From BNXB01 sp031556375 (GTDB lineage Bacteria > Bacteroidota > Bacteroidia > Bacteroidales > Azobacteroidaceae), in NCBI GenBank assembly GCA_031556375.1, contig JAVBTA010000004.1, positions 1 to 64,000 of the forward strand: 64,000 nucleotides of DNA. The letters are read 5' to 3'. The stretch's first letter is position 1. Each line of letters begins with the position of its first letter. The notes under the pieces were generated by a model. It made no database searches. It had not been told where the DNA came from and saw only the letters and a program-made list of their open reading frames with translations. This document shows, piece by piece, positions 43,831 through 53,596 of the stretch. Both the position numbers and the translations under genes were made by a program.

Positions 43831-46800
43831 ATGTCAGATATACAAAACAATATACCCCCGTTTGTCCACCTTCATGTCCACTCCCACTATTCTATGTTGG
43901 ACGGAATGTCGACCGTTCCTGGATTAGTCGATAAGGCTATCAAAAACGGAATGAAAGGAATGGCTCTTACCGACCATGGAAATATGTTCGGTGCAAAAGA
44001 GTTTTATGACTATGTCGCAAAGAAAAATAAGGGGAAGGAAAAAGAAGATCAGTTCAAATTCATTTTGGGTGTAGAAGCCTATTGTGCCCGCCGTACCAGA
44101 TTTCTTAAATCGGAAAAAGAAGACGGTAGCGGATGGCACCTTGTTTTGTTGGCAAAAAACAAAACAGGATATCAAAACCTGTGTAAGTTAGTCTCTACAT
44201 CTTGGGTAGACGGCTACTATTATCGTCCGCGGATCGACAAAGATAGTCTGAAAGAGCACAGTGAAGGACTGATTGTTTCCTCTGCCTGTCTGGGGGGAGA
44301 AATTCCTCAAAAGATAATGAAAGGTGACATACAAGCCGCTGAGGATGCAATCATGTGGTTCAAGGACATCTTTGGTGATGATTTTTACCTTGAAGTACAA
44401 CGTCTGAAAACAGATAAACCGGGAGGAGACAGGACTACCTACGAAAAACAGGCGGAGGTTAATACCGTTATCCTGGAACTTGCAAAGAAAACCAATACAA
44501 AAATCATTGCAACCAACGACGTCCACTTTGTTGAAGAAGATCATGCCGAAGGACACGACCGTCTGATTTGCCTGAGTACAGGCAAAGACCTGAATGATCC
44601 TAACCGGATGCACTATACCAAACAGGAATGGTTCAAAACACAGGAAGAAATGAATGCCATTTTTTCCGACATCCCGGAAGTGCTTTCCAACACAATTGAA
44701 ATTGTCGATAAAGTTGAAATATATGATATCGACTCCGACCCTCTGATGCCTCAATTTCCAATCCCTGAAGAATTTGGAACAGAAGATAGTTACATGGGAA
44801 AATATCCAGAAGAGCTTCTCCGTGAGGAATTTAACAAAGAAGACTCCGGACGTTTTGACAAACTCGGTGGATATGATAAAGTGATCCGGATCAAACTGGA
44901 AGCCGACTACCTGAGAGATCTGACTCTCAAAAAGGCCGTTCTGCGTTACGGAGACCCTATCCAGGAAGATGTACTCGAACGTATTGAGTTCGAACTGGAG
45001 ACAATGAAAACGATGGGATTCCCCGGATATTTCCTTATCGTTCAAGACTTTATACAAGCAGCCCGGGATATGGGCGTAGCGGTGGGCCCAGGACGTGGAT
45101 CTGCAGCAGGATCTGCCGTGGCCTATTGTCTCGGCATTACAGACATCGACCCCCTCAGATACGACTTGCTGTTCGAACGTTTCCTTAACCCCGACCGTAT
45201 CTCCATGCCCGATATTGATATCGACTTCGATGATGACGGACGTGCAGATGTACTTCGTTGGGTTAAAGAAAAATACGGAAAAGAAAAAGTAGCACATATT
45301 GTTACTTACGGAACAATGGCGACAAAATCGTCTATCAAAGACGTTGCCCGGGTACAGGGATTACCCTTGTCGATGGCTGACTACCTGACCAAATTGATCC
45401 CGGATCGCTTACCGGAAGACAAAGCAACCGGTAAAATGCCGAAGATCAATATAAAAAACTGTATTCAATACGTCCCAGAACTGCAGGAAGCCAAAGATTC
45501 TCCGGATATTAATATGGCTGAGACCCTGAAATATGCTGAAATGTTGGAAGGTACAGTACGGCAAACAGGGGTGCACGCCTGTGGTGTAATCATCGGAGCT
45601 GACGATCTGACAAATTATGTACCTCTTAGTACCGCAAAGGAAAAAGGTAGCGATGAAGATATTTTAGTCACACAATATGAAGGTTCGGTAATCGAATCTA
45701 TCGGACTGATTAAGATGGACTTCCTGGGACTGAAAACCCTGTCTATCATCAAAGAAGCGCTTTCTAACATAAAAAAATCGAAAGGTATTGACATCGATAT
45801 TTCTCAGATACCTATCGACGACGAAAAAACATACGAATTATATAGTAAAGGCCAGACCGTCGGAACATTCCAGTTTGAATCGGCCGGGATGCAAAAATAC
45901 CTTCGTGAATTAAAACCGACCCAGTTCGAAGACCTGATCGCGATGAATGCTCTCTACCGGCCGGGACCAATGGCATATATTCCCGATTTTGTCGACCGTA
46001 AACATGGCCGGAAAGAAATTACTTACGATTTTCCGGAAATGGAAGACCGTCTGAAAGATACCTACGGAATCACAGTATATCAGGAACAGGTGATGCTTTT
46101 GAGCCGCGACCTTGCCGGCTTCACCCGTGGACAATCGGATGAGCTCCGTAAGGCAATGGGTAAGAAACTCGTTGACAAAATGGAAGCCCTGAAGATAAAA
46201 TTCCTCGAAGGTGCTGAGAAAAAAGGTTTCGGTCCCAAAGCCAAACTGGAAAAAATATGGGGAGACTGGGCTGAATTTGCTAAATATGCATTCAACAAAT
46301 CGCATGCAACATGCTATTCCTGGGTCTCTTACCAAACAGCTTACCTGAAAGCCCACTACCCTGCGGAATTCATGGCTGCCAACTTAACGCGGAATAAGGA
46401 CGACATCGGTGAAATCACTAAATTCATGGACGAATGCCGCAGTATGGGAATCGGAGTCAAAGGTCCGGATGTCAACGAATCCGAACTGAACTTCACGGTA
46501 AACAAAAACGGTGATATCCTCTTCGGAATGGGTGGAGTAAAAGGCGTTGGAGCCGGAGCTGTCGAAAATATTATCAGGGAACGGGAAACAAACGGTCCGT
46601 TCAATGGAATTTTTGATTTTGTTGAAAGAATCAACTTAACAGCCTGTAACAAAAAAAATATAGAAGCTCTTTGTCTCGCCGGAGCTTTCGATAACTTTAC
46701 AGAAGCTACAAGAGAACAATACTTTGCCCTCAACAGTAAAGGCGAACCCTTTATCGAAAGCCTTATCCGATATGGAAATAAATATCAGATGGACAAACAA

Positions 46801-47532
46801 ACAAGCGCTAATTCTCTGTTTGGAGGCATGGGAAATGAGGTTGAAATAGCAAAACCGGAAATCCCCAAATGTGAAAAATGGAGCGATCTGGAACGGCTGA
46901 ATAAAGAACGGGAACTGGTTGGCATTTACTTATCCTCCCACCCTCTTGATGAATATTATATCGTTTTGAATCACGTTTGTAACCTGTCAATGAAGGAACT
47001 GGCAGAAGACAAAGATGCCCTCAAAGGAAAAGATGTCACTATGGCAGGAATTGTAACTGCATTCCGGGAAGGGACAACCAAAATGGGGAAACCTTTCGGG
47101 ATATTCAAACTGGAAGACTATACCGGAAATGCGGAAATCCCATTATTTGGAAATGATTATTTTGAATTCAGCAAATATTGTCGCCCAAATACATTCCTTC
47201 TGATTAAAGGCTCATTCCAGGCAAGGCAGTATAACGAAAATATAACGGATCTGAAGATAAAATCCATGAGCCCACTAAGTGAAGTAAAAGATTCTCTTAT
47301 CGAAAAAGTTACTATCTCATTAAAATTGATGGACATTCAGGAAGATTCTATCGCTGAATTATCTTCTTTAATTAAGAACCATCCGGGTAACACATCGTTA
47401 TATTTTAAGATAGAGGACAATGACAGACAACAAATGTATGTTTCCCTATTTGCTGAAGGAGAAAAATTCTCTGTAAGCAGAAAGCTGGTACGGTATTTGG
47501 AAGACAATTCAATACCTTTCAGGTGTAATTAA
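43831..47532 (+). CDS. dnaE: DNA polymerase III subunit alpha
   Basis: This 1233-residue replicative polymerase has an N-terminal PHP domain (FVHLHVHSHYSMLDGMS), the palm with the catalytic aspartates in PDIDIDFDD (D461, D463 and D465), the GPGRGSAAGSAVAYCLGI block, the YPAEFMAANLT region and C-terminal HhH and OB domains. The PHP histidines are kept. A 234-base leader precedes it, with only a near-consensus -7 box. Confidence 0.98.
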   Translation: MSDIQNNIPPFVHLHVHSHYSMLDGMSTVPGLVDKAIKNGMKGMALTDHGNMFGAKEFYDYVAKKNKGKEKEDQFKFILGVEAYCARRTRFLKSEKEDGSGWHLVLLAKNKTGYQNLCKLVSTSWVDGYYYRPRIDKDSLKEHSEGLIVSSACLGGEIPQKIMKGDIQAAEDAIMWFKDIFGDDFYLEVQRLKTDKPGGDRTTYEKQAEVNTVILELAKKTNTKIIATNDVHFVEEDHAEGHDRLICLSTGKDLNDPNRMHYTKQEWFKTQEEMNAIFSDIPEVLSNTIEIVDKVEIYDIDSDPLMPQFPIPEEFGTEDSYMGKYPEELLREEFNKEDSGRFDKLGGYDKVIRIKLEADYLRDLTLKKAVLRYGDPIQEDVLERIEFELETMKTMGFPGYFLIVQDFIQAARDMGVAVGPGRGSAAGSAVAYCLGITDIDPLRYDLLFERFLNPDRISMPDIDIDFDDDGRADVLRWVKEKYGKEKVAHIVTYGTMATKSSIKDVARVQGLPLSMADYLTKLIPDRLPEDKATGKMPKINIKNCIQYVPELQEAKDSPDINMAETLKYAEMLEGTVRQTGVHACGVIIGADDLTNYVPLSTAKEKGSDEDILVTQYEGSVIESIGLIKMDFLGLKTLSIIKEALSNIKKSKGIDIDISQIPIDDEKTYELYSKGQTVGTFQFESAGMQKYLRELKPTQFEDLIAMNALYRPGPMAYIPDFVDRKHGRKEITYDFPEMEDRLKDTYGITVYQEQVMLLSRDLAGFTRGQSDELRKAMGKKLVDKMEALKIKFLEGAEKKGFGPKAKLEKIWGDWAEFAKYAFNKSHATCYSWVSYQTAYLKAHYPAEFMAANLTRNKDDIGEITKFMDECRSMGIGVKGPDVNESELNFTVNKNGDILFGMGGVKGVGAGAVENIIRERETNGPFNGIFDFVERINLTACNKKNIEALCLAGAFDNFTEATREQYFALNSKGEPFIESLIRYGNKYQMDKQTSANSLFGGMGNEVEIAKPEIPKCEKWSDLERLNKERELVGIYLSSHPLDEYYIVLNHVCNLSMKELAEDKDALKGKDVTMAGIVTAFREGTTKMGKPFGIFKLEDYTGNAEIPLFGNDYFEFSKYCRPNTFLLIKGSFQARQYNENITDLKIKSMSPLSEVKDSLIEKVTISLKLMDIQEDSIAELSSLIKNHPGNTSLYFKIEDNDRQQMYVSLFAEGEKFSVSRKLVRYLEDNSIPFRCN

Positions 47533-47562
47533 TTTTTTAACAATATAAAATATACAAACATT

Positions 47563-47877
47563 ATGGCAATGGAAATTACAGATGCTAATTTTGAAGGATT
47601 AGTAAGCGGCGATAAGCCTGTGATGGTGGACTTTTGGGCTGAATGGTGCGGACCATGTAGAATGATCACTCCTATCATCGAAGAATTAGCAGCAGAATAT
47701 GAAGGTAAAGCTATTATCGGTAAAGTTAATGTAGACGAAAATGACGAAATTACCGGACAATATGGCATACGTAATATTCCTACAATTCTTTATTTCAAAA
47801 ATGGGGAAGTAGTGGACAAACACGTAGGAGCTGCTCAAAAAAGCGTATTGGAAGATAAACTGAAGGCTTTGTTATAA
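47563..47877 (+). CDS. trxA: Thioredoxin
   Basis: This 104-residue protein carries the WCGPC active site (FWAEWCGPCRMITP) and the cis-Pro block RNIPTILYFKNGE. It would reduce disulfides in the cytosol with thioredoxin reductase. It lies 30 bases after dnaE, so it may share its transcript. A giant inverted repeat follows at once. Confidence 0.97.
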   Translation: MAMEITDANFEGLVSGDKPVMVDFWAEWCGPCRMITPIIEELAAEYEGKAIIGKVNVDENDEITGQYGIRNIPTILYFKNGEVVDKHVGAAQKSVLEDKLKALL

Positions 47878-48076
47878 TTAAACGAGCTAAAGATTAGGAG
47901 TTAAAACCTTATTTTTCTCAGCCACCTTAGTAGCAATTGTTGCATATCTAACAATCTCCCTTATTCCCTTATTATTCGTAAATAAGGGAATAAGGGAGAT
48001 TCTACGCTAATCTATGGTGGCTACTAAGGTGGCTGAGAAAAATAAGGTTTTAACTCCTAATCTTTAACTCGTTTAA
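47878..48076. repeat. 199-base inverted repeat (giant hairpin or MITE-like element)
   Basis: Arms of 57 bases (47878-47934 with 48020-48076) match at all but one position. Nested inside is a perfect 21-bp inverted repeat (47953-47973 with 47981-48001) with a seven-base loop. The tips read TTAAACGAG and CTCGTTTAA. The element starts one base after the trxA stop and encodes nothing. It could be a terminator grown by duplication or a small non-autonomous mobile element. Confidence 0.85.
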
Positions 48077-48107
48077 ATCCCTTTAAATTTCTATAAATCC
48101 CAAATTT

Positions 48108-49010
48108 ATGAAAAACACATCTTTAAAAGACTGGATCTTCGCTGCGCGCCCCTGGTCTTTTCCGGCCTCCTCAATGCCGGCACTGCTTGCTTTTGTATAC
48201 GTGTTTTATATCTCTCGCTCTCAATTCATGCATATCAACTGGCACTTAGGTGTACTGGCGATATTAGGCGCAATAATATTCCATTCCGGCGGCAATCTGA
48301 TTAGTGATTATTTCGATTATAAGAATGGAGTAGACCGGGAAGATACCTTCGGAGCCGGTATGCTGGTCAACAAAGTTTTCAAACCCAAAACTATTCTGTA
48401 CTACGGCCTCAGTTTTTTAATTGTAGGAACAATACTTGGCTTGTATCTATACTCGCAAACGGGACTTCCTTTGCTTATTATTGGAGCAATAGGAATGATC
48501 GGAGCCGGATTTTATTTCCAGTTCAAATCCAAAGCACTCGGGGATCTTCTTATTTTTATTGTCTACGGACCGGTTATTTCACTCGGGACTTTCTACACAA
48601 TGACTTTAACGATTTCCTGGGAAGCGGCAATAATCTGTTTCCCTATCACATTCATTACAGTCGATATACTTCATGCTAACAATACACGCGATATACTATC
48701 GGATAAACGAGCCAATATCAAAACATTGGCAATGAATCTGGGCATCAATAAATCTATAGTTCTCTACAAAACCCTGTTGGGAATGGCCTATTTGTCTTCT
48801 ATTGTATTAGTTGTTTCAGGAATTATTTCATGGATTACCCTCGCTGTCTTTATCACACTTCCGGTTGCATTAAAAAACATCAAAACTATGAATAATGCAA
48901 ATCCGGAAAATCCGGAAAACATAGCTGACCTCGATGTAAAAACAGCTCAACTGCAATTAATGTATAGCCTGTCAATGATAATCTCTATCATCATATCTTC
49001 CTTGTTTTGA
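48108..49010 (+). CDS. menA: 1,4-dihydroxy-2-naphthoate polyprenyltransferase (UbiA family)
   Basis: This 300-residue inner-membrane enzyme has the two Asp-rich motifs of UbiA prenyltransferases (NLISDYFDYKNGVD and DILHANNTRDILSDKRAN) and about eight membrane helices. The start KDWIFAARPWSFPASSMPAL fits MenA, which attaches the prenyl tail in menaquinone synthesis. Other men genes are not in the window, so the specific name rests on sequence alone. Confidence 0.88.
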   Translation: MKNTSLKDWIFAARPWSFPASSMPALLAFVYVFYISRSQFMHINWHLGVLAILGAIIFHSGGNLISDYFDYKNGVDREDTFGAGMLVNKVFKPKTILYYGLSFLIVGTILGLYLYSQTGLPLLIIGAIGMIGAGFYFQFKSKALGDLLIFIVYGPVISLGTFYTMTLTISWEAAIICFPITFITVDILHANNTRDILSDKRANIKTLAMNLGINKSIVLYKTLLGMAYLSSIVLVVSGIISWITLAVFITLPVALKNIKTMNNANPENPENIADLDVKTAQLQLMYSLSMIISIIISSLF

Positions 49011-49627
49011 AAAAACAAATTATTGCTATATTGGTTGCTGGTATCCTATGGTTTGTAATGTTTTCACCATGGACTTCAATTTACCTCAATTTCTGGGCCG
49101 CAATGAGTGTATCCGCAGGGATATTGATGTTAATGAGTTTTACCCTGGGTAAAGATTGGGCATCCCAATTCAAATTGGATTTCAAATCTATAATAATAGG
49201 TTTGGTTTCCGCTTGCCTGTTGTGGGGAGTCTTTTATCTCGGAAATTTTGCAGCAACACTTTTATTCGATTTCGCTTCCGGACAAATCAACTCCATATAT
49301 TCCCTAAGGGATGGAAACAATTATAATCTGATTGCTCTGCTACTCCTATTCTGGATCGGACCGGCAGAAGTTATATTCTGGCAAGGATATATCCAACGTA
49401 ATTGGATGGAACGATTCGGCAATTTCAAGGGATTCTTTGTCACGACGCTAATATACAGCCTCGTTCATATATGGTCATTCAACTTCATCCTGGTAATGGC
49501 AGCATGCGTATGTGGAACATTCTGGGGGCTGATGTACTGGTATATTAAACCAAAAAATTTATTGCCATTGCTTGTTTCCCATGCAGTATGGGATACAATG
49601 ATATTCGTTATTTTCCCGATACAATAA
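49007..49627 (+). CDS. CPBP/Abi-like intramembrane protease homologue with altered first motif
   Basis: This 206-residue protein starts with TTG inside the menA stop (TTGA) and has about six membrane helices. The family's second and third motifs are present (YSLVHIWSFNF and LLVSHAVWD), but the first, normally EExxxR, reads PAEVIFWQGYIQR: only one Glu of the pair and no Arg at the usual place. Protease activity is therefore uncertain. Coupling to menA suggests a role in membrane or prenyl lipid handling. Confidence 0.75.
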   Translation: MKKQIIAILVAGILWFVMFSPWTSIYLNFWAAMSVSAGILMLMSFTLGKDWASQFKLDFKSIIIGLVSACLLWGVFYLGNFAATLLFDFASGQINSIYSLRDGNNYNLIALLLLFWIGPAEVIFWQGYIQRNWMERFGNFKGFFVTTLIYSLVHIWSFNFILVMAACVCGTFWGLMYWYIKPKNLLPLLVSHAVWDTMIFVIFPIQ

Positions 49628-49710
49628 TCATCTCCTATAAGAAGAAGTATACAGAGCCGGTTATAAACCTTATCCCGAAAACTGATTACCTTAAAAAAAC
49701 ATTGCAAAAA

Positions 49711-50101
49711 TTTGATTCTTTAAGAATAATTGCATATTTTTGCGTTCTTAATAATTAACAAACATAAACATTTGTTGAGTTATTTTTAGCACCGTAGCCA
49801 TTTAAGGCTTTCAATTTCAAGCAAAAAGGACTAAAAAAGAAAGGGGAAAATATTGATTGGTCAGACCAATCTTTTGCTTGATAAACTTTCGCTCATAAGA
49901 TTAAACACATCACAAATCTTGTTTTTAAAATTTTTAACATGTTAATTTTGGGTTTTAACCATAATATATTAGAGAGAGAGAGAGAGAGAGACTGACAGCC
50001 CCTCTTTCAAATTTTCCGCGCGCGAATAATATAGATATTTTTCATTAAATTAAAAACACTCTGCATCTGTAGATTAACGACTACAGGTGCAGAGTGTTTT
50101 T
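49711..50101 (+). ncRNA. Candidate structured leader or small RNA, GA-tract/CG-palindrome type (copy B)
   Basis: A consensus promoter (TTTG 49711-49714, 20 bases, TATTTTTG 49735-49742) predicts a start near 49749. The transcript of about 350 bases would contain a closing stem CAAGCAAAA (49818-49826) with TTTTGCTTG (49872-49880), an inner perfect hairpin GATTGGTC-A-GACCAATC (49855-49871), a GA-dinucleotide tract (49971-49990), CGCGCGCG (50018-50025) and a strong terminator: 13-bp stem 50053-50065 with 50088-50100, plus CTGTAG with CTACAG inside. No frame of note is present. It lies 185 bases before the SusC gene and copies the plan of 14420-14665. Confidence 0.55.
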
Positions 50102-50196
50102 GTTACGAAATACAACCAGAAAGAATATTTGAATGTATAATTTAGACTCAATTGCCTATGAATAGAAAAAGTTATATGTAAGACTACAAAGAAGAA

Positions 50197-50240
50197 CCGG
50201 ACAATATTAGGAGTATTATCCGGTCAGTGTTAATTAACAC
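50197..50240 (+). promoter_or_regulatory. Two dyads upstream of the SusC gene
   Basis: An imperfect dyad (CCGGA, 50197-50201, with TCCGG, 50219-50223, plus AATA with TATT inside) is followed at 50227-50240 by the perfect palindrome GTGTTAATTAACAC. They lie 45-90 bases before the SusC start and may bind the regulator of this pair. No clear -7 box is seen between copy B and the gene. Confidence 0.45.
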
Positions 50241-50285
50241 ACCATCTACTTTTATTATTTAGTGTAAATTAAACTTAACAAAGTT

Positions 50286-53200
50286 ATGAAAAAAACAATA
50301 AACTCAAAAGACAAACACTCTGATATTGTCTCTCTAATACGTATTACAAAATCTTTTATACTTTTTTTGATAATAGGAACCGGTTCTGCATTCGCAACCG
50401 ATATTCAAAAACCACATGAACTACTTATCAATCAGACAAATGAGATTAAAAACACTCAGCAAACCCAACTGGATATAACCGGTACAGTAAAAGATGATGC
50501 CGGAGAACCCTTAATTGGAGTTTCAATTACCGTAAAAGGTACCGCAGCCGGGACAGCTACCGGCAACGATGGAAAGTATTCTATTTCTGCGGATGCAAAC
50601 GCGACACTTGTAATCAACTACCTTGGTTACGTTACTCAGGAAATTAAAGTCAATAACAAAACGACTATTGATGTCATTATGAAAGAAGATACCCAGATGC
50701 TGGACGAAGTCGTTGTCGTTGGTTATGCGAGAGTTTCCAAAGCAAACCTTACCGGAGCTGTTGATCAGATCCGGGGAGACGTACTGGAGAATCGTCCTGT
50801 CGTAACAATGACCCAGGCCTTACAGGGAACTATTGCCAACCTGAATATCGCATCTTCCTCAGGAGGATCTCCGGGAGCAAACCAGTCTATTAATATCCGT
50901 GGATATACAGGACTAGGAACATCCGCTTCCCCATTAATTGTTCTGGACGGAGTACAACAAAACGGAATGGTACTCAGAGACATTAACCCCGACGATGTAG
51001 AATCAATTTCAGTACTAAAAGACGCGGCTTCTGCAGCAATCTATGGCTCCAGCGCTCCTTACGGGGTAATCATTATCACTACAAAAAAAGGGAAAAAAGG
51101 TGCCGCTCCTAAAATCACCTATAACAATAACTTCGGATTTGCCCAGGTTATTAATCAACCGACGATGATGAACTCCCTGGAATTTGCAAATTTTTATAAT
51201 GAAGCTTCAGCCAATGCCGGATTATCAAATATATTCAATGATGAAACTATTCAAAGAATTAAAGATTACCAGTCTGGAAAGATAACAACTCAAACAATTG
51301 CAAATCCGACTCCAGGGGCCGATGGTTGGTACTCATGGGACCGTGGAAACGGGAACAACGATTGGTTCGATATTTATTTCAAAGATTATTCCTTTGAACA
51401 AAAGCATAATATCGGAGTTTCAGGAGGTTCTGAAAGTAACACCTACTACATCGGATTGGGATATCTTGATAAAAACGGTATGTATAACTATGGTAACGAT
51501 AAATACCAACGTTTCAATGTGCGTACCAACCTGTCTTCAACATTAACAAAATGGTTGTCATTCAACTTCAGGGGTAATTACTCCCGTGCTATAGATAACA
51601 CTCCAAACACCTACTCAAACCGTACCGGTGGTAATTATATGCATCAAATCGCACGTAAATGGGCAACCGTACCCTTGGTAAACCCTGATGGAAATTATTC
51701 GGAAACAAGCGATGTTCTCTTACACCTAAACGGCGGACGTGTTAAATATGTCACAGACAGGGCTCAGTTGACAGGTGAAATGATAGCAACCCCTCTCAAA
51801 GGCTGGGATATTACGCTAAACTATACTTTTGAAGGATTATTTGAAAATTACCAGTCCCATGTTGCAACTGTTTATTCGACTTTACCCAGCGGAAAAACCA
51901 GCCCGATATCCGGCTCTACTCCGAACAGTTTTTCCCGTTACAATTACAGAAACGAGCACCAGACTATCAATGCATTCACCTCTTATGAAACAAATATCGG
52001 AGACCATTACCTGAAAGGAATGGCCGGTTATACCCAAGAAGTTTTCGACTATGTATATTTTTCAGGAAATAACAGCTACCTATATACGGACGACATTCCT
52101 TCTCTGGCCTTAACTTACGGAACAACTCCTTCTACTACTGATGCGCTGAGTCAGTTAGCCGTCAGAGGAGTATTCGGAAGAATTAATTACGGATACAAAG
52201 AAAAGTATCTATTGGAGCTGAATTGCAGATACGACGGAACTTCCAAATACATGGAAGATGTCCGGTACAAGTTTTATCCCGGAGTTTCTGCAGCCTGGGT
52301 AACCTCCAAAGAAAGTTTTTGGAAACCAATTGAGGACTATGTCAATACTTTCAAATTAAGAGCCTCTTACGGAGCTCTGGGCGACCAGGGTGGTACCGGT
52401 ACGGATATAAACAGATACCCCTTCTACCCTTCTCTTGCAACAGTGAGACCTACATCAACCAATTGGATCTATAGTGGAGGACGTGAAGCTTATGTATCAT
52501 ATCCCGGCATTGTCAATTACGACCTGACCTGGATTACAACAACAAGCTATGGCTTAGGAGTCGATATGGAATTCCTGAAGAACCGGCTTACTGCCAGTTT
52601 TGATGTTTATATGCGTAGAGCCTCTGATTTCGCAGTATCCCCTACAGAAGGACTACCCGCTGTTTTGGGAGCTACCGCACCCCAAATCAATAGCGGAGAA
52701 ATCGAAACCAAAGGATTCGAACTGACATTGGGTTGGAGAGACAGGATAGGTGAGTTTGGCTATGGAGTCAGAGCAGTATTAAGCGATTATCAAGGAGAAT
52801 GCGTTTATTACGATAATCCGACCGGAGTATACAATCAATGGTACTCAGGACGAAAAATGGGAGAAATATGGGGATATACGACTGTGGGACTGATTCAAAA
52901 TCAGGAACAGGCAGACCTGGCAAATAAGCAACAAAAACAAATCAATGCCAACACCTGGGGACTTGGAGATGTTCTGTATAAAAACTTAAATGATGATGAT
53001 GTCATCAATACAGGCAAAGGTACAATTTATGACCCGGGAGATATCAGTGTTATTGGAAACTCAACTCCCCGATACCAATATGGTTTAACTTTAGATGCCA
53101 ACTATAAAGGGATTGACTTTTCCATTTTTTTCCAGGGTGTCGGAAAAAGGGATCTCTGGTTTGACTCAAATTATTTTTGGGGAATTAATGGAGATATGTG

Positions 53201-53549
53201 GCAATCGTCACCATTTACGGTACACAAGGATCGCTGGAGTCCTGAAAATCCTGGAGGTTATTTTCCGAAATATTACATGAATTCCCAAAACAATAAAAAT
53301 ACCAGAGCACAAACCCGTTACCTACAGGATGCATCATACTTACGTATCAAAAATCTACAAATGGGCTATACTTTACCGAAAAAGTGGATGGAAAAAATCA
53401 ATTTTGATAAAGTAAGAATCTATGCCAGCGTAGAAAATCTTGCAACATTCACCAATCTGGTTAAAGTATTGGACCCTGAATTTGGTAACGACCCTAAAAT
53501 TTATCCGTTACAACGTACCTGGTCCGGAGGCATTAGTATTACATTCTAA
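50286..53549 (+). CDS. SusC/RagA family TonB-linked outer-membrane transporter
   Basis: This 1087-residue transporter has a signal region, a carboxypeptidase-like domain (about residues 62-140; DITGTVKDDAGEPLIGVSITVKG), a TonB-box-like segment (MLDEVVVVGYARVSKANLTGAVDQ), a plug (NRPVVTMTQALQGTIANLNI, SINIRGYTGLG, VESISVLKDAASAAIYGS) and the barrel, ending YPLQRTWSGGISITF. With the SusD-like protein it would import an oligosaccharide or peptide. No glycan enzymes, sigma factor or anti-sigma genes are adjacent, so the substrate cannot be guessed. Confidence 0.95.
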   Translation: MKKTINSKDKHSDIVSLIRITKSFILFLIIGTGSAFATDIQKPHELLINQTNEIKNTQQTQLDITGTVKDDAGEPLIGVSITVKGTAAGTATGNDGKYSISADANATLVINYLGYVTQEIKVNNKTTIDVIMKEDTQMLDEVVVVGYARVSKANLTGAVDQIRGDVLENRPVVTMTQALQGTIANLNIASSSGGSPGANQSINIRGYTGLGTSASPLIVLDGVQQNGMVLRDINPDDVESISVLKDAASAAIYGSSAPYGVIIITTKKGKKGAAPKITYNNNFGFAQVINQPTMMNSLEFANFYNEASANAGLSNIFNDETIQRIKDYQSGKITTQTIANPTPGADGWYSWDRGNGNNDWFDIYFKDYSFEQKHNIGVSGGSESNTYYIGLGYLDKNGMYNYGNDKYQRFNVRTNLSSTLTKWLSFNFRGNYSRAIDNTPNTYSNRTGGNYMHQIARKWATVPLVNPDGNYSETSDVLLHLNGGRVKYVTDRAQLTGEMIATPLKGWDITLNYTFEGLFENYQSHVATVYSTLPSGKTSPISGSTPNSFSRYNYRNEHQTINAFTSYETNIGDHYLKGMAGYTQEVFDYVYFSGNNSYLYTDDIPSLALTYGTTPSTTDALSQLAVRGVFGRINYGYKEKYLLELNCRYDGTSKYMEDVRYKFYPGVSAAWVTSKESFWKPIEDYVNTFKLRASYGALGDQGGTGTDINRYPFYPSLATVRPTSTNWIYSGGREAYVSYPGIVNYDLTWITTTSYGLGVDMEFLKNRLTASFDVYMRRASDFAVSPTEGLPAVLGATAPQINSGEIETKGFELTLGWRDRIGEFGYGVRAVLSDYQGECVYYDNPTGVYNQWYSGRKMGEIWGYTTVGLIQNQEQADLANKQQKQINANTWGLGDVLYKNLNDDDVINTGKGTIYDPGDISVIGNSTPRYQYGLTLDANYKGIDFSIFFQGVGKRDLWFDSNYFWGINGDMWQSSPFTVHKDRWSPENPGGYFPKYYMNSQNNKNTRAQTRYLQDASYLRIKNLQMGYTLPKKWMEKINFDKVRIYASVENLATFTNLVKVLDPEFGNDPKIYPLQRTWSGGISITF

Positions 53550-53596
53550 AATAGGTATAGTGTGATATTTTATTAATATTAAACAGATTTGAAAGT

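Noticed and set aside
44188..45297. 369-codon frame on the minus strand opposite dnaE
   Set aside because: It lies wholly inside dnaE, has a Cys/Phe-rich composition typical of antisense shadows and no recognisable motif.
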